NCBI GenBank assembly: GCA_016712745.1
Contig: JADJQN010000003.1
Coordinates: 1,750,001-1,814,000, forward strand
Direction: 5' to 3'
Origin: Sandaracinaceae bacterium
GTDB lineage: Bacteria > Myxococcota_A > Polyangia > Polyangiales > JADJQN01
Length of the DNA stretch: 64,000 nt
Shown: positions 36,679 through 45,911 of the stretch, in pieces
Numbering within the stretch: the first letter of the stretch is position 1
Layout: every line of letters begins with the position of its first letter
Position numbers and translations under genes: made by a program
Notes under the pieces: generated by a model
The model's input: the letters and a program-made list of their open reading frames with translations, nothing else
The model's database searches: none
Told to the model about the DNA's origin: nothing

Positions 36679-37821
36679 GTGCAAGCCATTCGAGTCGCTC
36701 TCGTCGCTGTGTTCGCCTACGCGGCAGTGCTCTTCTTCGGCGCGGCCATTCACGTGGGCGGCGACATGCGCGTCTATTTCCACGTAGGCGATCGCTTCGA
36801 GCATCCGGCATTCGTGCAAGAGCAGCATATTCCGGTCATTCACGATTCGTTCGGATACGACGGTCAGTTCTATCTCATGATCGCCACTGATCCCCTGCTT
36901 ACGACGCACGCGATGGTTCCGTACATCGATGCGCCGGCGTATCGCTATCGTCGCATCGGCGTGTCCCTGCTTGTCTTGGCCGTTTGCGCCGGGACCGGGG
37001 CGCGTTGCGCGTCGTTTGCGATTCCAATTCTTCTCTTCATCGCGCTCGGCTTTGGCGTGTGGGGCGCTTCGACATACGCACAGACGCTCGGGCGCAGTGC
37101 ATGGTGGGGGCTCGCGTGGAGTGCGCTGCCTGCGGTCGCGATAGGCATGCCGCGCTACCTACCCGACGTGCTTGCTACGTCCTTGTGCATGCTCGGCGCG
37201 CTCTTCATCTCGCAGCGCCGCTTCTGGCCTGCTGCGGCGTGCTTCGCATACGCCGTCCTAACGCGCGAGACGACCTTTCTCTATCCTCTCGCGTTTGCGG
37301 CGAGCGCACTTTTAAAGCGGGAGTATCTGCGCCAGACCGCGATCGTGTGCATCGCTTCGGTTGTGCCGCTCGCGCTGTGGATGCTTCTTCTTCGGGCCCG
37401 CCTCGGAGTGGTGAGCGAAGAGGCCGGCGCGCAGTTCGCTCTGCCCTTCAGCGGGATTTGGCAAGTGGTCATCGATGCTACGTCGCAGCACGATCAACCA
37501 AGCCTCACGGTGCGAGCGGTTGGAAACGCAATCTCCGTCGTGGCGTTCCTGTCAGCAAGCGCGGTTGGAGTTCGTGCGTTCCTCCTCGACAAGCGCGACT
37601 GGGTCGCCATTCTCGCACTGTTTGGGACGGCGCTGGGCGTTCTCGCAGGATTCAAGGTTTGGGACTCGAGCAACTCCTCCACGCGTACTCTTGACTGCCT
37701 CTACGTGGCGGTCTTCCTACTCGCGCTGCGTCACCAACGCAGAAGTTGGTGGGTCCCACTTGCAATCGTCGGAGTTCTTTGCCTGGTCCCCGTGCTAACG
37801 ACCATGTCGACGACGCGCTGA
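36679..37821 (+). CDS. Polytopic membrane protein, possibly glycosyltransferase-related
   Basis: This 380-aa protein has about nine or ten hydrophobic segments. A periplasmic motif after the first segment, HDSFGYDGQFYLMIATDP, includes the Asp-Gly-Gln arrangement seen in several bacterial membrane proteins tied to surface polysaccharide formation. It has no clear GT-C ExD motif. It starts at a GTG shortly after a tataaa-like stretch. The adjacent convergent gene is a glycosyltransferase, which mildly supports a glycan role. Confidence 0.6.
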   Translation: MQAIRVALVAVFAYAAVLFFGAAIHVGGDMRVYFHVGDRFEHPAFVQEQHIPVIHDSFGYDGQFYLMIATDPLLTTHAMVPYIDAPAYRYRRIGVSLLVLAVCAGTGARCASFAIPILLFIALGFGVWGASTYAQTLGRSAWWGLAWSALPAVAIGMPRYLPDVLATSLCMLGALFISQRRFWPAAACFAYAVLTRETTFLYPLAFAASALLKREYLRQTAIVCIASVVPLALWMLLLRARLGVVSEEAGAQFALPFSGIWQVVIDATSQHDQPSLTVRAVGNAISVVAFLSASAVGVRAFLLDKRDWVAILALFGTALGVLAGFKVWDSSNSSTRTLDCLYVAVFLLALRHQRRSWWVPLAIVGVLCLVPVLTTMSTTR

Positions 37822-37834
37822 CAAACCCAACGCG

Positions 37835-38998
37835 TTACTTCTGAGCGACGGTGCGGTACACAGCCAGAGTTTCTCGCGCCGTCTTTGACCATGAATAACT
37901 GCGCGCGCGCGCAAGGCCGCGTTCGACAAGATCACGGCGATGAAGCGTGTCGTTGGAATGGCGCCGCATTAGATCAGTAAGCGCGGCCGCGTTTTTGGGC
38001 TCAAAGAAGTCGGCGTCCGCCTCCGCCACTTCGCGGTACGCGGGATTGCTGGCAGCGATTACCGGCGTTCCGCACGACATCGATTCGAGCAGGGTCATGC
38101 CGAAGCCCTCGTAGAGTGACGGGGCAATTGTGCTTGTTGCGCCGCGATAAAACGCAGGCAGCTCCGCATCGCCGATGTTGCTCAGCCAGCGGAAGCGATC
38201 TGCCACGCCGCGTTCGGCGGCGAGGTTTGTAAGGCGCGTAAATGATTCTTCGTACATCGCCTTTCCAATGCAGACGAGGCCTTCCGGAAGCTCGTGCGCG
38301 CAGTCGCACCATGCACGGAATGCCGTCTCCAAATTCTTGCGATAGTGATCGCTGCTCACGCATACAAAGAACTTCGCCGGCAAATCATACTTCGCGCGCA
38401 AGGCGTCGTGCTCGCCCGGCGCAGCGGTCGATGCGTAGTGTTCGGTGTCGATGCCGTGATGCACGACAGTTATTTTCGACAACGCGATATGCAGGGCGTG
38501 CGACAAATCGTCGCGAGTAAGAGCGCTAATCGCGATAAGGTGATCGGGCCTGGTGTATCGCGACCAGTTGAGGGCGAAGTCCATGCGCTTGCGCGCCGCC
38601 TCGAGTAGGCCCTTCTTCTCGCGCGGGAAGACGATGGGGATCACATCGTGCGCGGTACTCACGACTTTGCATCCGGGCAAATAGGGCAACCCTTGCGGCT
38701 GCGTCGCATGAAAGATTTGCACGTCGCGACGACGCAGCGCTTGCCCCACGAGAAAGGAGCGCTGCGCGAGGTGGCGCAGGTTCGGGATCGGCGGCCCAAG
38801 GCGCTCGACTTCGCTCAAGGCGCGGTCCGGTGAGAGAGGCGCACGATCGGAGAATAGAAGAACGCTCAGATCCAGATCGCGCGTGTCACTGGGCGGTAGT
38901 TGCGTCAGTGCGCGTAAGAGCTCATTGGCGTATTTGCCAATCCCGCCGAATCGGTCCTGCATTTCGTTGGCGGAGAGATCCAGGCAAACCCGCAGCAT
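37835..38998 (-). CDS. Glycosyltransferase, GT4 family
   Basis: This 387-aa protein has the GT-B fold of GT4 enzymes: the N-terminal part with NEMQDRFGGIGKYANELLRA, the HHGID motif, and the C-terminal donor site FGMTLLESMSCGTPVIAASN with the EX7E-like pair. It resembles mannosyl- or rhamnosyltransferases of cell-surface glycans. It lies 6 bp downstream of the CpoB-like gene on the same strand, so it is probably co-transcribed with the Pal/CpoB genes. Confidence 0.9.
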   Translation of the reverse strand: MLRVCLDLSANEMQDRFGGIGKYANELLRALTQLPPSDTRDLDLSVLLFSDRAPLSPDRALSEVERLGPPIPNLRHLAQRSFLVGQALRRRDVQIFHATQPQGLPYLPGCKVVSTAHDVIPIVFPREKKGLLEAARKRMDFALNWSRYTRPDHLIAISALTRDDLSHALHIALSKITVVHHGIDTEHYASTAAPGEHDALRAKYDLPAKFFVCVSSDHYRKNLETAFRAWCDCAHELPEGLVCIGKAMYEESFTRLTNLAAERGVADRFRWLSNIGDAELPAFYRGATSTIAPSLYEGFGMTLLESMSCGTPVIAASNPAYREVAEADADFFEPKNAAALTDLMRRHSNDTLHRRDLVERGLARARSYSWSKTARETLAVYRTVAQK

Positions 38999-39004
38999 CG
39001 CGCT

Positions 39005-39877
39005 TCAGTTCTGGCAGTAGCCGCGCGCAGGGTGCTGGACTTCGCGGAGGCGTTCGCGTGCGCGAGCGACGAGCGGAGAGCTTGCTTGCGTGCGAATCAA
39101 GCCTTCGAGGGCAGTGCGTGCATCTGCGCATGCGTGTTGTCGCCAATACGCTTCGGCCATGTCGAGAAGGGTCTCGTCGACGGCGTCGCCGCTCGCGTAG
39201 TCGCGCAAGACTTTGCCGAGTTCGCCTAGCGCGGTTGCTGGGCGGCCCTCCGCGAGATAGCTCGCGCCGATCCAATACTGAGCGTTGTCCGCTTGATCGG
39301 TGTTGCCGTGGCGCGTGACGTATTCGCGAAATAGCGCGCGCGCACGTGAGTAGTCGGCGGCCGTGTACGCGCGGTACGCAGCGGCATAGTGCTCGCTCGG
39401 ATCAGCGGGAATCTCTGATGCAGCGACGGGCATGTCGATGCCAGCCTTGCGCGCGACTTGCGTGATACGTTCGTCCATCTCGCCGCGCTGCTGCGTGAGC
39501 TGATGGGTGAGTAGTTCGTTCGCATTGCGCAGCTCCGCGAGCTGGCCCTCGAGCGCGGCAAGCTGGGCCTGTAGCTCCTGCACTTGCACGCCCGTGTCTG
39601 CGCTATTGCGGCGCAAAACCTGGGTGGCTTGCTCGAGTACGCCCTGCAGCTCGGTGCGGGTTGCGGTCGCCTGCGCGACTTCGCTTTCCATTTGCGCGCG
39701 AACGGCGGCTTGGCCCTGCTCGAGTTCGTTTAGGCGCCGCGTGTGCGCTGCGGTTGTCTCGTCGAGCTCGCTGCCGTGACTTGCAGAAGTCCACAGACAA
39801 CCGGCGAGGCCCGCGCTCATGAGCACGAGCACGACCATCCTCGAGCTAGAAGGTGCGAGGGAGCGGCCTGAGATCAT
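39005..39877 (-). CDS. cpoB: CpoB/YbgF-like lipoprotein (Tol-Pal accessory)
   Basis: This 290-aa protein has a lipoprotein signal ending LAGC near residue 27. A coiled-coil stretch follows (about 40-135, RRLNELEQGQAAVRAQME and QELQAQLAALEGQLAELRN), then a C-terminal TPR domain (HYAAAYRAYTAADYSRARAL, AQYWIGASYLAEGRPATAL). This is the YbgF/CpoB layout, which couples peptidoglycan synthesis to Tol-driven constriction. Its start overlaps the stop of the Pal-like gene by four bases. Confidence 0.87.
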   Translation of the reverse strand: MISGRSLAPSSSRMVVLVLMSAGLAGCLWTSASHGSELDETTAAHTRRLNELEQGQAAVRAQMESEVAQATATRTELQGVLEQATQVLRRNSADTGVQVQELQAQLAALEGQLAELRNANELLTHQLTQQRGEMDERITQVARKAGIDMPVAASEIPADPSEHYAAAYRAYTAADYSRARALFREYVTRHGNTDQADNAQYWIGASYLAEGRPATALGELGKVLRDYASGDAVDETLLDMAEAYWRQHACADARTALEGLIRTQASSPLVARARERLREVQHPARGYCQN

Positions 39878-40551
39878 TGCTCGAGCATGTCAGCGCGACG
39901 ATCGCGCGACCAGCCCGACTCGTCGTGGCCTGACGCCATCTCTTCGCCCTGCGACGAGGTGCCAAGCGCGCTGCGCGCAACGCCAAGCGAGACGAGGAAA
40001 TCGCGAACCGCGCGAGCGCGGCGATCGCCGAGCGCGAGGTTGTATTCTTCGGTACCACGCTCGTCGCAGTGGCCTACGATCTGCAGGTGCGAAACGTTGC
40101 GCTCGCGCATGCACGCAGCGATCGCCTGAAGCTGGTCGCGAACGCCAGAGCTAAGCTCAGCGGATTCAAATTCAAAGCTGACGGCGCTGATCGTGCAAGC
40201 GGTCGGCGCGGGCGGCGTTTCTGCGGTTGGCGCCGTGGGGGTCGTGGGGACGCTCTGGGTTCCTACGCAGCGATTTCCCTGACATTCTTGACCGCTCGGG
40301 CAATCGGCCGAACTTGCGCAATAGCCGGGGATCGCATCGCAGCGACCGTCGACGCAGCTCTGACCCGCTTGGCAATCCTCGTCCGTGCGGCACATCTGGC
40401 ATTGGCCGTTCACACAGAATTCGCCTTCATGGCAATTCTCGTCGGTATCGCAGTTGGGGTAGCTCGGTCCGCAGCCCGTGGCTGCGAGGGACATCAGCGC
40501 GAGCAACGCAAAGGAAAGCATTGAAATGCAAGTGATTTTCGATACTTTCAT
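39874..40551 (-). CDS. pal: Pal-like OmpA-domain lipoprotein with Cys-rich insert
   Basis: This 225-aa lipoprotein starts at ATG 40551 (ribosome site ggagaagg) and is cut at AATGC near residue 26. Residues 30-90 are an unusual insert with about twelve cysteines in CxxDxxC-type repeats (CRTDEDCQAGQSCVDGRC). The C-terminal OmpA domain (about 115-220) carries the diaminopimelate-binding pattern (VGHCDERGTEEYNLALGDRR, ARAVRDFLVSLG). Pal anchors the outer membrane to peptidoglycan through Tol. No tolQRAB genes lie in the window. Confidence 0.88.
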   Translation of the reverse strand: MKVSKITCISMLSFALLALMSLAATGCGPSYPNCDTDENCHEGEFCVNGQCQMCRTDEDCQAGQSCVDGRCDAIPGYCASSADCPSGQECQGNRCVGTQSVPTTPTAPTAETPPAPTACTISAVSFEFESAELSSGVRDQLQAIAACMRERNVSHLQIVGHCDERGTEEYNLALGDRRARAVRDFLVSLGVARSALGTSSQGEEMASGHDESGWSRDRRADMLEQ

Positions 40552-40800
40552 CGTGCCTTCTCCCATCGTCATCGAGTCCTCCACCGAGCTTAGGCTCAAG
40601 TCTGACCGTGGGTAATCGTTTGAGCGCCCTTTGTCAACGCACTCGCGCCGCCCAAGCCGGGCTAACCCTCACCCTCGGCTGCGCATTTAGCACACGATCG
40701 CTAAATCGACAGCGGGTTCGCTTGTCTCGACCCAGTTCACGGGCCATGGTTCGGCGTTGTTTTCTCTCTGGCGCTCGTGGTGGAGCGTAAGGAGTTCTTC
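40552..40800. other. Divergent intergenic region, pal and TSP3-vWA lipoprotein
   Basis: This 249-bp gap separates two divergent starts and should hold both promoters. I see no clear -35/-10 pairs and no gene. The right end carries the ribosome site aaggag for the gene at 40801. Confidence 0.4.
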
Positions 40801-42993
40801 ATGTTTCGTGTCGGTCGTGTTGTCTCTTTCTTGGGTTTGGTCTGCGCACTCGTAGGTACGTCCGCGTGTGGAAACACCGGTAACGACGGTACAGGCACCG
40901 ATGCGGGTATGGTGGATTCGGGTCCGGTGCTGCGCTGCAGCTCTGCGGACGATCCGGACGGCGACTACATCAGCACGATGGATGAAGGCACCGTCGACAC
41001 GGACGGGGATGGAACGCCGAACTACCAAGACTCAGACTCGGACGGCGACACGATTTCAGATCGCGACGAAGCCGGCGACAGCAACTGCGATAGCACGCCG
41101 AAGGACACGGACGGCGACGGCACAGCAGACTTCATTGATCGCGACGCGAACGGCGACGGCATCGACGACCAGACGCAACTCGGTGAGGACTTCGACGGCG
41201 ACGGCATTCCGGACGCGCGCGATAACGACATCGACGGCGACGGTATTTCGAACGCGATCGAGATCGGCACGAGCGGCACCCCCGCTGACACCGATGGAGA
41301 CGGCATGCCGGACTTCAAGGACGACGACACTGACGGCGACACCATTCTCGACGCCGCCGAAGGCGCGGGCGACCCTGATGGCGATGACATCGAGAATTTC
41401 CGCGACCTCGATTCCGATGGCGACACAGTCATCGACGCGCTTGAAGCAGGCGATGGCGACACCGCCACGGCCCCCATCTCCTGTGTGAACGAAATCGATC
41501 CGGTCACCGGCGATGTCATGCAAGATGGCTTTGCAAACTTCATCGACGCAGACAGCGACAACGACGGCTTGTCCGACGGCCAGGAAGCAGCAGTTGGCGC
41601 GGACCCGTGCGACGTCGATTCGGACGACGATTCGATTAGCGATCTCTTCGAAGGTGCGTACGTCAGCGTGAACTGTCCCGACGGCACTAGCGGCGACTAT
41701 TGCGACTGTGCGCACAACGCTGGCTGCACCATTCCGAGCAGCGATTACTACATGGTGCTCCCATACCAAGGCGATCCCCAGGTCCTCCCGCTCGAGTTCG
41801 GCACAACGATTCGCGTCGCCGACGTCTTCTTCATCACGGACACCACTGGCTCCATGGGCGGAACCGTCACCAACGTAAAAGCCACGGTCACGACGCCGGG
41901 CTCAGGACTCATCGATCGCATCCGCGAAACGATCCCCGACGCGTGGTTCGGCGGCGGGCAGCACGACGACATGCCCTTCGGTGGTTACGGCGGCTCGCCC
42001 GACGAACCCTTCATCTTGGCTATCGGCATGACCTCGGCCGACGAGGCAGCTGCTGTGCAGACGGCCTTCAACGGCATCGGGCTGCATGGCGGCAGCGATG
42101 GTCCCGAGTCGCAGACCATGGCGCTCTACGAGATCGTCACCGGTGAAGGTGGCACCTGGAACTACTCGGGCGGCTTCGGCGGCGGCGGCACCTACACGAT
42201 GCCCAACTATCGCGGTCGTTGTCTCGACACAGGTTGGGGCGCTCCGTGCTTCCGCGAGGCATCGCTTCCGATCATCGTGCACTTCACCGATATCTGTAGC
42301 CACAACGGTCCTCCCGGCGAGGACCTTTCAAGTTGCGACGACTACACCGGCATCACGCCGGCCATTCCGAGCTGGTCGGAGATGATTGCCGCGCTCAACT
42401 TGCGCGGCGCCAAGTACATCGGAGCGAACTCCTCCGGTCGCACCTGCGTCGGCGCAACCGGACCGCTCGGACAGAACCCCTGCTACTTCATGAAGCAGAC
42501 GGCAGAAGCGACGGGCTCGGTCGACATCGACCACAACCCGCTCGTTTATGATTTGCCGAACAGCGCATCGACCACGGTCTTCGCGGACACCATCGTCGAA
42601 GCTATCGAGACGATTGCGACCCGCGTTCCCTTCGACGTCGACACCGGTTTGCGTGACGACGCCTCGGATGCAGCAGGCGTCGACGCCACTCGCTTTATCA
42701 AGCGCCGCATTCCGGGCTGCAACGCCACGCCGCAAATCGATCCATGCTGGGTCGAACCCGTGGGCGTGACCCATGAGCTTGCGGTCGCACTCGTCGATAC
42801 CTCGACGTTCTACGGCGTCATTCCAGGCACTCTCGTTACCTTCCAGATCACGTTCCAGAACGACTTCTACGCTGGTTCGCGTCAGTCTGAGCTCTTCATC
42901 GCGTACATCGACGTTCGCGGCGGCGGTTCGGCCATCTTGGATACCCGCACTGTATACATCGTCGTTCCCGCCAATCCGGTTCCACTCGGATAA
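40801..42993 (+). CDS. Lipoprotein with TSP3-type calcium repeats and a vWA-like domain
   Basis: The 730-aa protein starts at 40801 after aaggag. It has a lipoprotein signal ending TSAC near residue 24. Residues 45-300 are a run of DxDxDGxxD repeats (DGDGTPNYQDSDSDGDTISD), which bind calcium as in thrombospondin type 3 arms. A vWA-like domain begins near 340 with the MIDAS motif FFITDTTGSMGG. The last 110 residues form a beta-rich domain also found in the next gene. It is expected on the cell surface. The next gene is a shorter paralogue. Confidence 0.85.
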   Translation: MFRVGRVVSFLGLVCALVGTSACGNTGNDGTGTDAGMVDSGPVLRCSSADDPDGDYISTMDEGTVDTDGDGTPNYQDSDSDGDTISDRDEAGDSNCDSTPKDTDGDGTADFIDRDANGDGIDDQTQLGEDFDGDGIPDARDNDIDGDGISNAIEIGTSGTPADTDGDGMPDFKDDDTDGDTILDAAEGAGDPDGDDIENFRDLDSDGDTVIDALEAGDGDTATAPISCVNEIDPVTGDVMQDGFANFIDADSDNDGLSDGQEAAVGADPCDVDSDDDSISDLFEGAYVSVNCPDGTSGDYCDCAHNAGCTIPSSDYYMVLPYQGDPQVLPLEFGTTIRVADVFFITDTTGSMGGTVTNVKATVTTPGSGLIDRIRETIPDAWFGGGQHDDMPFGGYGGSPDEPFILAIGMTSADEAAAVQTAFNGIGLHGGSDGPESQTMALYEIVTGEGGTWNYSGGFGGGGTYTMPNYRGRCLDTGWGAPCFREASLPIIVHFTDICSHNGPPGEDLSSCDDYTGITPAIPSWSEMIAALNLRGAKYIGANSSGRTCVGATGPLGQNPCYFMKQTAEATGSVDIDHNPLVYDLPNSASTTVFADTIVEAIETIATRVPFDVDTGLRDDASDAAGVDATRFIKRRIPGCNATPQIDPCWVEPVGVTHELAVALVDTSTFYGVIPGTLVTFQITFQNDFYAGSRQSELFIAYIDVRGGGSAILDTRTVYIVVPANPVPLG

Positions 42994-43051
42994 CTCAGCC
43001 GTCATCTAAGTTTATGGCCGCTTCGCGCTCTCATCTCTTTCGGAGGATCGC

Positions 43052-44677
43052 ATGAAGTCAGTTGGTCTGTGTTTGCTCGCTGCGGTTTCAATCCTTGGTC
43101 TCACTGCATGCGACGCGTCGCGGGCTCGTCCGGGTCCGCGTCCACCGGGTGACGGAGGCGTCGATGTGGACGCGCGGATTCCCTCAGGTTGCACACCCAC
43201 TGACACAGATGGTGATGGCGTAGCGGACGCGATCGAAGGCGATTCCGATACGGATGGCGATGGAACGCCGAACGTCGGCGACAGCGACGACGATGGCGAC
43301 GGAATTCCGGACAGCGTGGAATTCGGCGCGAGCGACAATCCGTGTATCGCGCGCAACTCCGACAGCGATGGCTTGATCGACGTACTCGACCAGGACAGCG
43401 ACAACGACGGCATCTCCGACGCCGATGAAAATTCGCTCTACCATACCGACCCGACGAAGCGCGACACCGATGGCGATGGCGTCACAGACTTGGGCGAAAT
43501 CGCAGCGGGCGCCGATCCGCTCGATTCAACCTCGACAATTCCCGAGACCGACTTCTTCGTCGTGCTTCCGTACAACGGCGAGCACGTGCCAAGCACGCTC
43601 AGTTTCGGCACCAACATCGAGATCGCCGATGTCTTCTTTTTGATCGACCGCACGGGCTCGATGGGCGGCGCAATCAGCAACGTGAACACCTCGCTCGCGA
43701 GCATCGCGACGCAGGTCTCCGCGCTCATTCGCGATGTTCAGTTCGGCGTGGGTTACTATCAGGACTTCTCGGGAACGACCTACGGTAGCTCGGGCGACGT
43801 GCCGTTCCAGATACAACAGACGATCACCGACAATCTGACTGCCGTGAACGCCGCTCTCAGCATGAGCGCCGCGGGTGGCGGCGATGGCCCTGAATCCTCG
43901 ACCGAGGCGCTCTATCAGACGGCGACTGGCGCGGGCATCACGTGGGCCAGTGGCAGCGTGCCTCCGCAACGTTGTCCGTCGGCGCCGGACGACTTCGCGC
44001 CGCGGATCGGATATCCGTGCTTCCGTCCCGGTTCGTTGCCAATCGTCGTGCTCGTCACGGACGCGCAGTTTCACAACGGTACGGGAGGCAGTCAGTCGTA
44101 CAGTGGCATTCCGACCGCACATAACTTCGATCAGGCGGTTGGCGCACTCAATGAGATTGGCGCGCGCGTCATCGGCGTAAACCTTGGCTCAGCGGGTCCC
44201 GACCAAATCGCGATGGCTACCGCTACTGGCACGATGACCTCGTCGGGAATGCCACTTGTCTACAACGGCGCACCGAGCACGACCTCCACGCAAATCGTCA
44301 ACGGCATCACCTCGCTTGTCGGCGGCACGCCGCAAGACGTGACGACCGTCGTGCGCAATGTGCTGGGCAACCCAGATGATTTCGACGCCGCTCAGTTCAT
44401 CAAGTCGGTTACGCCGATCGAGGGGCATGGCCCCAGCGGCTCGGGTCCGATGCCCGGCCTCACTTACACGAGCAAAGACGAGACCACGTTCTACGACGTC
44501 ATCCCCGGAACAGGCATCGATTTCGGCATCGACTTCTGGAACGACGTCCGCCCGCCTGCCGCAACTGCGCAGATCTTCAAAGCCGAGATCGTCGTCGTTG
44601 GAAACGGCGTCGCGACCCTCGACACGCATACCGCGTACATCGTGGTTCCGCCCGAAGGCGGAGTCGTCATTTTCTAG
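43052..44677 (+). CDS. Lipoprotein with TSP3-type repeats and a vWA-like domain (paralogue of 40801 gene)
   Basis: This 541-aa protein has the same plan as its upstream neighbour. The lipoprotein signal ends LTAC near residue 19. A shorter calcium-repeat arm follows (about 48-150, DSDTDGDGTPNVGDSDDDGD), then the vWA MIDAS motif FFLIDRTGSMGG near 193, and the shared C-terminal domain (TTFYDVIPGTGIDFGIDFW). A strong site (cggagg) precedes the ATG. The 58-bp gap and shared plan point to a tandem duplication with divergence. Confidence 0.85.
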   Translation: MKSVGLCLLAAVSILGLTACDASRARPGPRPPGDGGVDVDARIPSGCTPTDTDGDGVADAIEGDSDTDGDGTPNVGDSDDDGDGIPDSVEFGASDNPCIARNSDSDGLIDVLDQDSDNDGISDADENSLYHTDPTKRDTDGDGVTDLGEIAAGADPLDSTSTIPETDFFVVLPYNGEHVPSTLSFGTNIEIADVFFLIDRTGSMGGAISNVNTSLASIATQVSALIRDVQFGVGYYQDFSGTTYGSSGDVPFQIQQTITDNLTAVNAALSMSAAGGGDGPESSTEALYQTATGAGITWASGSVPPQRCPSAPDDFAPRIGYPCFRPGSLPIVVLVTDAQFHNGTGGSQSYSGIPTAHNFDQAVGALNEIGARVIGVNLGSAGPDQIAMATATGTMTSSGMPLVYNGAPSTTSTQIVNGITSLVGGTPQDVTTVVRNVLGNPDDFDAAQFIKSVTPIEGHGPSGSGPMPGLTYTSKDETTFYDVIPGTGIDFGIDFWNDVRPPAATAQIFKAEIVVVGNGVATLDTHTAYIVVPPEGGVVIF

Positions 44678-44704
44678 TTCGCGCGTTTATTGTAAGGTGG
44701 CGCC

Positions 44705-45907
44705 GTGTCCACCAACTTTGCTCGCCGACTCAGTTCCGTTCAGCCCTCTGCCACGCTGGCGATATCGCAGCGCGCCGCAGAGTTACGTGCGCAGGGGGTG
44801 GACGTCATCTCCTTCGGTGTCGGTGAGCCCGATTTCGAAACGCCGTTACACATTCGCGAAGCTGCGAAAGCGGCGACCGACAAAGGTTCAAGTCACTACA
44901 CGGCAGTTCGCGGCATGCCCAAGTTGCGCGACGCGATCTGTCTCGACTCGAAGAAGCGACGGGGCGGGCAGACGCACTCACCCGCCGAGGTCGTTGTCTC
45001 GGTGGGCGCCAAGCACGCTCTCTTCAATCTCGCGCTCGCCCTCTACGATGAAGGCGACGAAGTCATCATTCCTGCGCCCTATTGGGTGAGCTATCCCGAG
45101 CAGGTGCGTTTGGTAGGTGCGGTGCCAGTCATCGTCGAGACGAGCGACGAAAGTGGCTTTCGCATGACGCCTGAAGCGCTTGAGAAGGCGATCACGAAGA
45201 AGACGCGTGCGCTGATTTTATGCACGCCGTCCAATCCCACCGGCTCGGCCTACTCGGCGAAGGAGCTTGAGGCGTTGGCGGAAGTTGCGCGGCGTCACAA
45301 CTTTTGGATCATCACCGACGAGATATACGCGCAGCTCGTCTATGGCGGCTTTGAGCAAAAGTCGATTCTGGAAGTCGCGCCCGATCTGCGCGAGCGCATC
45401 ATCATCGTCGACGGCGTAAGTAAGACCTATGCCATGACAGGATGGCGAATCGGCTGGATCTTGGGGCCCAAGGCTGTCGCTACGGCATGCGACACGATTC
45501 AAGGGCAGAGCACGACCAATCCCACAGCCGTTGCTCAGTTCGCGGCCATCGCCGCGCTCGAGGGGCCGACTACCGAGCTCGTCGGCATGCGCAAGACGTT
45601 CGACGAACGACGGCACGCGATGGTCGAAGGGCTGCGGAGCGAGTGCGGTTTTTCTTGTCGCATGCCGGAAGGCGCGTTCTACGCCTTCCCAAGCGTGAAG
45701 AGTTTGATCGGCAAGAAGGCGGGCGATGTAGTGCTTTCCGATGACATCGCCGTCGCGAAGTATCTGCTCGAGACAGGGCGCGTCGCCGTGGTACCAGGCA
45801 CGCCGTTCGGTGCGCCGGGCTACGTGCGCTTGTCGTACGCAACCAACGTCACGCTTATTCGCGAAGGCATTTCGCGCATTCGCGAAGCAACAGCTGCGCT
45901 TCGCTAA
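44705..45907 (+). CDS. aspC: Aspartate aminotransferase (class I PLP-dependent)
   Basis: This 400-aa enzyme of the bacterial Ib subgroup exchanges amino groups between aspartate and 2-oxoglutarate. Signatures are SFGVGEPDFETP, VSVGAKHALFNLALAL, CTPSNPTGSAYS, the PLP-lysine motif VDGVSKTYAMTGWRIGW (Lys near 241), and VAVVPGTPFGAPGYVRLSYA with the substrate Arg. It starts at GTG 44705 following taaggtgg. Its stop lies four bases from the convergent membrane gene. Confidence 0.93.
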   Translation: MSTNFARRLSSVQPSATLAISQRAAELRAQGVDVISFGVGEPDFETPLHIREAAKAATDKGSSHYTAVRGMPKLRDAICLDSKKRRGGQTHSPAEVVVSVGAKHALFNLALALYDEGDEVIIPAPYWVSYPEQVRLVGAVPVIVETSDESGFRMTPEALEKAITKKTRALILCTPSNPTGSAYSAKELEALAEVARRHNFWIITDEIYAQLVYGGFEQKSILEVAPDLRERIIIVDGVSKTYAMTGWRIGWILGPKAVATACDTIQGQSTTNPTAVAQFAAIAALEGPTTELVGMRKTFDERRHAMVEGLRSECGFSCRMPEGAFYAFPSVKSLIGKKAGDVVLSDDIAVAKYLLETGRVAVVPGTPFGAPGYVRLSYATNVTLIREGISRIREATAALR

Positions 45908-45911
45908 CGCA

